From Hsuehochloa calcarea (lineage: Eukaryota > Streptophyta > Magnoliopsida > Poales > Poaceae): a DNA stretch of 64,000 bases. Below are positions 35,911-45,112 of this stretch, piece by piece (position 1 is the first letter of the stretch; the number at the start of each line of letters is the position of its first letter). The translations under genes were made by a program, and so were the position numbers. Location of the stretch: contig CM070602.1 in assembly GCA_036346395.1 (NCBI GenBank), positions 18,857,098 to 18,921,097 of the forward strand, in the 5' to 3' direction. A model generated the notes under the pieces. The model saw only the letters and a list, made by a program, of their open reading frames with translations. It did no database searches and was not told where the DNA came from.

Positions 35911-37251
35911 ATCTAAGTTATTGTAGATCTTTAAATTATCTTTCCAAGTTGATAAAGATCATTCCATTTGGATCAGTAGGCTACAAGTTACACTATTTTC
36001 TTTCTTTGCGATCATTTTTACGGACTGAGCGTAGATGGGTTAGGTTTAGCGATTAATTACCCTTCTGTTTTGGCGAATCGGAAGATTCCGCCAACTAAGG
36101 TTTTGTAGCCTGCTCGATTAAGAATCGGTGAGCACTAGTTTCAGGTCGTTTAGAGTTACAGATAATTATTGGCGAATTTTCTTGTGCAACTGCCCGTAGA
36201 ACGATAATCTGGACTTTTGGTGTAGATGTCAAATTGAACCCTTGGGATGAGTGGGTTGATTAGAGAGCATCGTGGTACACTTGTAGCTGTGCCATATTCG
36301 ATTATCCGTGTCGTGGTAATACTTGTGTAAGCGGTGAGGCGGTGGGTGGAAGGACACCTTCGTTGTATCACAACACGTCACCACACCGGAAGGCAAGTGC
36401 AAATGTTTAAATTGTGTGAATTCATTGATTTCATGTTAACTTGGTAAATTATGAATATTCATGTGATTTGAGTATAATGTGGTAGAGTTCAATACCTTAT
36501 TCGATGATACATTGAGTTGAATGCCAAGTTATGTTTTCATTTCATGCATACATAATTCGATTCTTTGTCACGGGAGTGAAACTTGATTAAGTCCCATTAA
36601 TTCCAATATGGGCATGTAAGACCTACCATTCCAATGTAGGCGATTTGGACATTCCGTATGAAACGTTCTTCATACGGACTTGGATCCCGCTCTTGGTTAA
36701 GAGCGGGCTTAAGTGAACACCGAGCGGGTGTGTCACTAGTTATCTGCGGTATAAACATGTGGAAAGTCCATTCTCCTTCAATGCATTCATTCATTCATAC
36801 CATGTGTTCTTAAATTCATGAAGTAAATGATGTACTTGGTAGATTGTTTCAATTCGGTGTTCTATGTGAATGTATATGTTGTGCTTCTTGAGTTTCACTC
36901 ACTCTTGCTTTTATTTATTTATAGGTGAATTCGGTGAAACGTTTGCTAGCGGGAGGTGTAGTCCAAAGACATTCCTTGCACATGAATAAAATAATCATTC
37001 GTTAAAGTTCTGTTTACATTTCTTCAGTTTTATTTATAGTGTAATGGACTGTAATAATTGTCACTTGGAGGTTCATTATTATCGCTTTGGTTAATTCTCG
37101 TTTAAATTTATAGATGAACTGTGATTAAGCCATAGATTGTTATCATGGTTAATCGTTTCTTTAGCATTTAATGTGATGTTAATCTTATGAATGGATTAGT
37201 AGGTTGTCTTGTTAGGTGACATCTTGTCTTCCGAATAGACAGGGTGTTACA
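35911..37251 (+). repeat. 3' LTR of the Tekay-type element, 5'-truncated
   Basis: Matches the left LTR from 29658 to its end. The first 833 bases of the LTR (U3 start and TATA box) and the polypurine tract are missing; coding sequence ends at about 35900 and LTR sequence starts at CATCTAAGTTATTG. Confidence 0.87.
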
Positions 37252-37256
37252 AAAGG

Positions 37257-38851
37257 TGTCCAAACTCGCTCTCGTATTGCTTCTTTTTGTGAACATTACT
37301 CTTTTGTTTCCTCTTTGGAACCAAAGCGTATAGATGAAGCACTAGAAGATCCGGATTGGGTGAATGCTATGCATGAGAAGCTAAATAACTTCGCCCGAAA
37401 TGATGTTTGGACAATGGTGGAAAGACCCAAGGAGCATAATGTCATTGGTACAAAATGGGTCTTTCGAAATAAACAAGATGAAAATGGAGTTGTGGTAAGA
37501 AACAAGGCAAGGTTAGTTGCTCAAGGATATACTCAAGTTGAGGGTTTAGATTATGATGAAACATTTGCACCGTAGCAAGACTTGAGTCTATTAAGATTTT
37601 ACTTGCTTTTGCATCATGCTTTGATATTAAATTATTTCAAATGGATGTTAAAAGTGCTTTCTTAAATGGCAAAATATCTGAACTTGTTTTTGTTGAACAA
37701 CCTCCGGGTTTTGAAGATCCCAAAAGTCCTAATCATGTGTATAAACTCTCAAAGGCGCTATATGGTTTAAAGCAAGCTCCTAGAGCATGGTATGAGCGCC
37801 TTCGAGATTTTCTACTCTCTAAGGGATTCAAAATCGGAAAGGTTGATACAACTTTGTTTACTAAAATTATTGATGGTGATTTCTTTGTTTGTCAAATTTT
37901 TGTTGATGATATAATTTTTGATTCCACTAATCAAGATTTTTGCAAAGAATTTGGTGATATGATGTCTAGGGAGTTTGAGATGTCAATGATAGGAGAACTC
38001 AGTTTCTTCCTTGGACTTCAAATCAAACAACTAAATGATGGGGTCTTCATAAGCCAATCCAAGTATGTGAAGAACTTACTCAAAAGATTTGGCATGGATG
38101 ACGCAAAGCCCATCAAGACTCCCATGGTTACAAATGGACATCTTGATCTAAACGAAGGAGGTAAATCTGTTGATTTAAAGCTTTATAGGTCTATGATTGG
38201 TAGTTTGCTTTATCTTACCGCATCTAGGCCCGATATTATGTTTAGCGTTTGCATGTGTGCACGTTTTCAATCGGCTCCAAAAGAATGTCATTTAATGGCG
38301 GTCAAAAGAATATTATGATATTTAAAGCATTCCTCAAGTATTGGCCTTTGGTATCCAAAAGGTGATAAATTTGATTTGATTGGATATTCGGATTCGGATT
38401 ATGCAGGTTGTAAAGTGGATAGAAAGAGCACCTCAGGGAGTTGTCAATTCTTAGGTAGATCCTTAGTGTCATGGTCTTCTAAGAAACAAAACTCTGTTGC
38501 CCTTTCCACCGCCGAAGCCGAATATGTTTCTGCAGGTAGTTGTTGTGCACAATTACTTTGGATGAGGCAAACATTGATGGACTATGGAATAACATTTGAT
38601 AAAATGCCTCTTTTGTGTGATAATGATAGTGCAGTGAAAATAGCCAACAACCCTGTCCAACATTCAAGAACCAAGCATATAGATATCCGCCATCATTTTC
38701 TTAGAGATCATGTGTGCAAGGGAGATATTGAAATTAGCCACATTTGCACCGAAAATCAATTAGCAGATATCTTTACCAAACCTTTAGATGAAGGCCGCTT
38801 TTGCCTATTGAGGAATGAGTTAAATGTCATTGACTATTCAAATGTCGCTTG
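37257..38851 (+). pseudogene. pol 3' part of nested Sirevirus: reverse transcriptase and RNase H
   Basis: Continues in frame from 28819 after the AAAGG duplication. RT: WVFRNKQDENGVVVRNKARL, then a frameshift near 37573 (one base missing after TFAP), MDVKSAFLNG, YGLKQAPRAWYERL and the active site FVDDIIF at about 37897-37917. TGA at 38316-38318 replaces an expected Arg codon, consistent with CGA to TGA. RNase H: GYSDSDYAGCKVDRKSTSG, LSTAEAEYVSA, HIDIRHHFLRDH, LADIFTKPLD. The C-terminus NELNVIDYSNVA ends pol. Only these two lesions are seen in this half. Confidence 0.9.
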
Positions 38852-39064
38852 AATTCTTGTCACATGCACTTTGGGCCTTAGTTGCATTTTTGTCTATCTT
38901 AAGATGCTTTTACTCAAATTTTCGCTCCAAATGTGATATATTAGTAAAAATTACTTTATTATATAGACATTAGTCTTTTCATTGCATAATAATCCTGAAT
39001 GATACTTGGTTGAGTGCAAAAACTAAGGATTATTTGCAAAATCTTCAAATTCAACTCCTTTTTC

Positions 39065-39270
39065 CCTGAAGTGTCAGAATAATCGGAACTTCCGGCCCTC
39101 CAGGCGCGGAACTTCCGTTGACCGGAACTTCCGCTGTTGTGTTGCGGAACTTCCGATTTTCAGCTCCCTTCCGAAGCATCAGGATAATCGGAACAACCGG
39201 CCCTCCAGGCGCGGAACTTCCGATGTCCGGAACTTCCGATGTTGAAGTGCGGAACTTCCGCTTTCCGGTA
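39065..39270 (+). repeat. GGAACTTCC palindrome array downstream of pol
   Basis: Seven copies of (C/G)CGGAACTTCCG in about 200 bp, including two copies of a longer unit (GGCCCTCCAGGCGCGGAACT). Two more copies lie at 39663-39706. All are in the orientation opposite to most copies in the LTRs. Confidence 0.85.
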
Positions 39271-39809
39271 GCTGAGAAGCATTTATTGCCTGCGGTCGCT
39301 CCGTTTCCTTATCTCTCTCCAGCCGCCGGCCATTCTCTCCCGACTGCTCTCTTCTCCAAAAACTCCACCAAAAGGCTTTGATCTTTTCTTCGGTTTCTCT
39401 TCAATCTTGACCAATCAATTTCTTCCCCAGGGTTCAATCACTCCCTTGCTCAAGGTATTTCCAATTCCTTTCTTGGATTTTCACCTCTTATGAACCCTAG
39501 GTTAAGATTTTGGGGAAAATCAAATGTAGATGAAATCTGTGGTAGATTCTTGGGCAAACTAGTTTATTCAGTATTGTATGATGTTTATGCATCGATTCCA
39601 TGGAATCAATCCATCAAAATACTGAAAAATCAAAATTTTCATTGCCTAGAATCGGCTCAGGGATAATCGGAACTTCCGCTGTTGAAAGCGCGGAACTTCC
39701 GCTATGTAGTTCCGCGTTCAACTTCTTGAGCTTCCGGTGTCTGACAAACCGAGATTTTCATTTTCCATTTGATTCAACCTTTGACACTTCATCTATTATT
39801 GTTCTTGAA

Positions 39810-41156
39810 GATGCCTAGGATGAAGGTCTCTGTCCCGAAGAGCTATTCGGATGCCGGCGCATCTTCTTCAAGAAATAAGGAAGAAAGTGAGGATCAAAGA
39901 GAGTCATCTGAAAATTGAAATCGAAGAAAGTGCATCGGAAGAAGGTGCGAATCGATGAGGAGTTAGGTGAACCGGAAGAAATAGAAATTGATCTTAAGTC
40001 ACTCACAGGTGACGATTACACGCTTCTTCGGATTAAAGATCAATATTCACTTCCTGGAAATTGTGATGACCCTCGATTTCATACCAAGTTTCAAAGACAA
40101 GTCTATGATCTTTTCTATGGACCAAATAAACCCTTTGCTGATCACAAGTACATCAATTGGTCCTACCTCAACGGGCTTGATAAATATGAGGGTACCTACG
40201 AGCTCTTTCGGTAGTGGGATTCATAACTTTGTGGCAATAAAATGCAACTCGATGATGAACTCATTCGACGATTTTATGCCACGATGTGCATTCCCCGATT
40301 TTTCTCACTCACTTGGATGAGCGAGGGCGGTGAGATATTCTTGCTCAAAACGTGCTTTTGAGCGTGCATTGGATATTGAGTCGGCGGATATGAGAAAATC
40401 TATGATGGAGCAGTTCTCCTCTTTCGACTTGGATGAATTCTATGACACTACAGAGATTTATCCCCGGTGAAGATAACGGACTTCTTCCTATTCGGCTTGG
40501 TAAATAGGATCATTAATCATACCATGTTACCAAAGAGCGGGAATTATGATGCCATTAGAGGACATGTCTGGAATATATTGGAATGCATCATGCATGGAAG
40601 AAAGTTTGATGTAGTGGATGTCATCATAAGGGAGATAGCGAGGAACAAAGAATGATCGAGTCAAGCGGATAAACTTTGCACCTTATATTATGGCTTTGAT
40701 CATTCGACAGACTGGATATAATGGAGCTTTACCTTCAGCGCATAAAGCCTATAAACCAAGAGAAGGTCCTCCAATTCCTGCCAATCTTTAGCGTGCTCCA
40801 GCAGAAGAACCCGGGGTGCACTGCTCCTCCTTTGCTCCTCCACAAGGTCAAGCAACTATGGATCAAATTTATGCTACCTTGTTGGAAATGAAGGCGTCTC
40901 AGGAAACCTTTCAGGCGGCGACCACTTCCGGATTGGATGCTTTTGAGGCAGCCACCACTTCCAGGCTCGACGCCCTTTGCCAGATCTTGATGCACTTTCA
41001 GCCAGATTCGCAGAGCAGTTTCCTCCACCTGTTCGTTTTGGACGGCGTCGCCTTCGCTCTCCTCCTGGTGGTCCTCCTGCTGATCCCCCTGTCGCTCCTC
41101 CTGTTGATCTTCCTGTTCCTCCGGTTGATCCTCCACAAGATCCTCCTGCGGAGTGA
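39810..41156 (+). pseudogene. Extra ORF downstream of Sirevirus pol, function unknown
   Basis: Follows the position of the extra (sometimes called env-like) ORF of Sireviruses. It starts near ATG 39810 (MPRMKVSVPKSYSDAG); a stop and frame change follow, and 39915-40214 is open (acidic start, then SLTGDDYTLLRIKDQYSLPG). 40467-40655 encodes MLPKSGNYDAIRGHVWNILE in a further frame. The last part ends at TGA 41154-41156 with a Pro-rich tail (PPGGPPADPPVAPPVDLPVP). I see no clear membrane span or signal peptide, and cannot assign a function. It is broken by several frameshifts. Confidence 0.6.
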
Positions 41157-41572
41157 CCCTTTTGGTCCTTGATGACAAAAGGGGAGAGGAGTGTGTTAGT
41201 GAGAGAGAGTTTGTGGTGTTTAAAGGGAAACTTATCTATTATACTATTGTAATATATTGTGTCATTATGACTATGGCTTGTAATGATTTTGTTTGACAAC
41301 TTGATGCTTATGATGATATATTGTGTTATCTTATATTTTTGTTGTACTTGGATCTTTGATTAATGATGAATGACCATGTGATGTGAATGCTCTATCTTTA
41401 TTGTCATTTGTTCTCTTCCAAGTAACAACGTTCTACAGAAACTCCGCCGAAACTTCCTGAAAATCCAAACATGTGCTTTACATTATCTTCTACTCAATAT
41501 GCACATGCTAAGGGGGAGCTTTCTGTTTCAAACCAACTATCTCTCAACTTTATTGTGTTGTCATCAATTACC

Positions 41573-41586
41573 AAAAAGGGGGAGAT
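41573..41586 (+). promoter_or_regulatory. Polypurine tract of nested Sirevirus
   Basis: AAAAAGGGGGAGAT immediately before the 3' LTR. A second AAGGGGGAGCTT lies about 60 bp upstream, and a copy also lies inside each LTR (about 23979). Confidence 0.85.
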
Positions 41587-43129
41587 TGAAAGCATCTAGG
41601 CCCCTAAAAATTGTATTTTGGTAATTAATGACATTATGTGAATATGGGACTAACATGTTTGTTGAAGTGATTACAAGGCATAGTCCCAAATGACAAAGTG
41701 AAACCAAGGAGTTGCATGTCAAAGAATATTGAAAAGATGGAGTTGATCTCAAAGACAAGGTACAAATAGACTAGGACCCCTTTGAATTTTACCGGTCTTT
41801 GGAGTATGGAGGAAGACCGGATTATAGGATAAATGTCGTACTATTAAGGGGGAGCTTGTCTAGTAGCTTGAAAGCATCTCATTATGCCTTTGGATCAACT
41901 TAGGATCATGCATGTTCTTTTGGTTTGGTTTAAAAAGAAAATTCTTTTTCTCAGAACACAATCGGAAGTTTTGGCATGTGAATGCGGAACTTCCATTTGT
42001 CGCGTTGCTCAAAAGATCTGCGGTTCGATTTTCGAGAGCATCCATTTTGGGACTTAGCCGATTTCTCAAGCGCGAAGTTCCGCAATGATCTGATGGAAGT
42101 TCCGATTAATCGGTTGTTCAAATACGTGCGGTCGAATTTTCGAAGAGCATCCATTTTCGGGACTTAGCCGATTTCTCAAGCGCGAAGTTCCGCAATGATC
42201 TGAAAGGAAGTTCCGTTTAATCGGTTGCTCGAAATATGTGCGGTCGGTTTTCCGAGAGCACCCTTTTGGGGACTTAGCGTTTTCGCGAGTGCGGTAGTTC
42301 CATTGTGAAAAGCGGATCTTAGGTTAATCGGAAGAACCGAAATCTATTTGGCGGAAGTTCCGCACATAAATCAACGGCTAGTTGAGCATTTAATGCTCCT
42401 TTGTAATGACCGTTACAGATGCACTCAGTGAAGGCGGAAGTTCCGCACATTGCACTGCGGAAGTTCCGATTCCCCTGAGTTTTGCCTGATTTTCTGCACA
42501 ACGGTCATATTTGGTTGTGGGGGGTATAAATACACCCCACCAGCTCAAGGACGTGTTGTTGAGCATTCATTCAATTCATTTAAGCCTTGAGCACTCCTCT
42601 CACTCCTCATTTACTCTCTTTGCACACTTTTGTGAGGTAGTGAGCAAGAACAAGAGCATTGCATGATTAGTTGATCCTTTGGCTCTTGATTGCCGTCAAG
42701 TGAAAGATCAAGTTCTATTCTCTTGGTGCTTGTTGGCACCTAGACGACTTGGCGGAGGTTGCTCGGTGATCTCTTCAAGAAGCTTGTGAAGAGACCCGTT
42801 CTTTTGTGATTGGTCGGTGTTCACCAACTCGGAGAGGAGGAAGAACAACCAAGTGATCGAGGGTAGGCTTAATTTGTGGAGCCGGCTTGAGTGGATCAAG
42901 CTTCCTCAACGTGGACTAGTGAAGATCGACAAATCTTCGACACCACGGGAAAAACCCCCTTGTCCTTGTGTGGTTAATTCTTGTCTTTACTTATTGCACT
43001 TATTTTTGTAGCTCATAGATTGTGATAAATATCTTTGATTAGAGTATCTTGCTAATTTGGGTAATTTGATTAAGAAAATTTAGAAACCTCCTATTCACCC
43101 CCCTCTAGTCGGTTATCCTTGATCCTACA
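41587..43129 (+). repeat. 3' LTR of nested Sirevirus
   Basis: TGAAAGCATCTAGGCCCC...GATCCTACA, followed by ATCCC. Almost identical to the 5' LTR except across the palindrome zone (41960-42480), where many one- to four-base changes occur. Confidence 0.92.
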
Positions 43130-44304
43130 ATCCCGCAATGGCGTTCCTCCTCGAAGAAGGAGGGGAAAATTGGGGGATGGGTTGAAGCCATCCATCTCCT
43201 GAGTGTCAAGGGTTTGACATCCTGGCACGTGGTGAGGGACTTCTCCATGCGGAGAATCAGTCCTTTGAAGGCCAGAGCTCATTCGATGCTCTGGTATATT
43301 GGACGTGACGATACGACCAAGGATTCTAGGGAATGTAAGCTCCAGTAAGAATCCGACCAGTATATCTTTCTCGCAAAATGCTCTTATAACCCTAAGACCT
43401 CTCTTTTTGTTATAGTTTTGTCTTCTGATGAAATCAGAAGCCGGATCAGAATGATCTGTGCTGGAGAGCCTAATGAAAATGCTGGTTTCCCTTTGATTTT
43501 AGCAGTGACTACTGCTGAAGAGAGGGCCGAGAGACTTCGGGTAAGCTTGATAATTATTTTTCACCTTTACAATCTTTTTCAATCGGTGTTTACCTAAAAA
43601 TCCTCTTTGATATGTAGTCGGTTGGTCTAAGAATTGATGAGGCTACGGAGACCTGTGAGCCAATTGACGAACCGACCAATCTTACGATCACTAATGATCG
43701 TGTAGAGGTAGGTAACCGAAGGAAATACTTTTTGTTTAGATGAAAAAAGAATATGTTCATCACTCGACTAACTTTGTTTGTTGAATCTGGCGGTAGTCAT
43801 TGAGTCCTATACAGTTGCTCTTCTAATCCTTTTTAGCCTAATATTTGTTTTGCTTATGCAGAACAAAATCAAGGTTTAACCAAAGCAAAGAAAGCTTTGG
43901 AATTTGAGCAAGACAAGGGGGCAGCAATCATGCTTAATCTTGATTTAAAGATTACTGCACTCAATAAAATGATCTTTGATATGGGATCAGGATCATCGTT
44001 GCCCTCCTTAAGTGATCCAATGGAAAAGGTAAATTACCTTGGCCATCTTTTGGAGGACCTTAAGGGCTTGCTCAAAATTACGAGAGAGAATTATGCCCAG
44101 TTCGTAAATGAGTCTATTGCTAGTGGAGTTAGTCTTGCATTGGCAAAACTGAAGGCGTCCGACCCCTCTATCAATCTTCAAGCTGTTGAAGAAGATTTTA
44201 ACTGCTTGCCTGAGGAGGCGACCAAGTATCTCAAGGAAGTGAAATATCTTGGAGATAAGGTTGCAGAAGAAATAGAGGTCGGATCTCCATCCAGCAGTTA
44301 CTAA

Positions 44305-45112
44305 TGGAGGGCAATCTCTTAGTAGTAAAAAACCCTGCAAAAGAGAAAGAGAGAGTATGCAAAAAATGTGTAAAACTTATCTTTCTCTTATCAAATGAAA
44401 AAGAATCATTTGTTTATCCAGTCGACTTATCATATATTACCTAGCCCCCGACTATTTTATAGTAGAAGAACTTTACTATATAAGCAGTAAGCTAAGAATA
44501 TGAACTGAAGTCTCAACCATTGTTTGAAAGTATGTACTGATTGTTGAAAAAACTGATCGTGATAATACTAAGAAACCTTTTTGGTCGGAACCAGTGTTAG
44601 GTTTCGACTAGTTGTAAATCTGTTTTTCGTAATCAAAGTACTTACTAAGACAATATATGGTCGAAAGAAAAAATGATTTTTCTTGATAAGAGGAAGTTAC
44701 ATGCAAAGACATATATAATAAACGAGAAGTGGTTTTATTTCTATGTAGTGCTCAACGCTGGTCGGAATGAACTTGCTGAGAAATGAAGATATATATTGTA
44801 TTTCGCAATATGTGTTCATGCTCTAATCCGACTGGCAGCGAGGATCGTAAGAAAAGAGCCGTCACTAGGAAGCTCCTTCCAGTGGGCGGAACAACATGCG
44901 AAAAAGGAGAGACTTCGACTAGGAGGTTTTCCGTGTCCCGACCAGTAGCCAAACAAGAGTAGAACAGAATTTTGAAAATAAAATATATAATCTCCATAGT
45001 CTTAAGCATATGAACCACAGTTGACCAGAGCTAAGTTCTGTCATATAAATAACATCACTTGCTTTTTGAATTGATTCATTATTTATTAAACTGAGTGGAA
45101 ATGAAATGAAAA
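44305..45112 (-). other. Untranslated region of the Tat element between pol and the reverse-strand gene
   Basis: No significant open frame or domain on either strand. Contains scattered GGTCG/GACCAGT motifs also seen in its LTRs. Confidence 0.5.

Larger units (their letters stand above)
28825..37251 (+). mobile_element. Tekay-type chromovirus (Ty3/gypsy), nested in the Sirevirus pol
   Basis: 8427 bp, TGTAATACC...GGTGTTACA, with perfect AAAGG target duplications at 28820-28824 and 37252-37256 that restore the Sirevirus reading frame when one copy and the element are removed. It has a long left LTR (about 2.17 kb), a degraded tRNA-Met primer site, gag, pol ending in a chromodomain, and a right LTR lacking its first 0.83 kb. 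Long LTRs and chromodomain sequence fit the Tekay/Del branch. The coding region is full of frameshifts. Confidence 0.92.
23721..43129 (+). mobile_element. Sirevirus-type Ty1/copia element, nested in the Tat element
   Basis: About 11 kb without its own nested insertion. LTRs are 23721-25279 and 41587-43129, and perfect ATCCC target duplications lie at 23716-23720 and 43130-43134. It has a tRNA-Met primer site, gag, pol in PR-INT-RT-RH order, a further ORF downstream of pol, and AAAAAGGGGGAGAT before the right LTR. The LTR ends are nearly identical for the first 400 bases (about 3 differences seen by eye), so it is much younger than the Tat host. A Tekay-type element splits pol at 28825-37251. 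Confidence 0.93.
23179..44304 (+). pseudogene. Reverse-strand accessory gene of the Tat element (gypsy-type transposon domain), split by Sirevirus
   Basis: Lies antisense to gag-pol between pol and the 3' LTR, as in Grande and related Tat elements. The first exon starts at 23179 (MSDLITNCSISDLSEK) and carries the plant 'putative gypsy type transposon' signature (NLNIFVYLCEAYLGIPATL, with an upstream GVELINLAPNA stretch). It has a stop at 23623-23625, is cut at 23720 by the Sirevirus and resumes at 43135. Later exons with good splice sites are 43416-43540 and 43618-43707 (phase agrees). A last coding block at about 43863-44304 encodes a Lys/Glu-rich, probably coiled-coil end (FEQDKGAAIMLNLDLKITA); its joining frame is not resolved. 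Function is unknown. Exon calls are inferred from GT/AG and phase. Confidence 0.72.

Noticed and set aside
40735..41299. Minus-strand frames over the end of the Sirevirus extra ORF
   Set aside because: Gln/Glu- and Gly-rich shadows of the proline-rich plus-strand tail.
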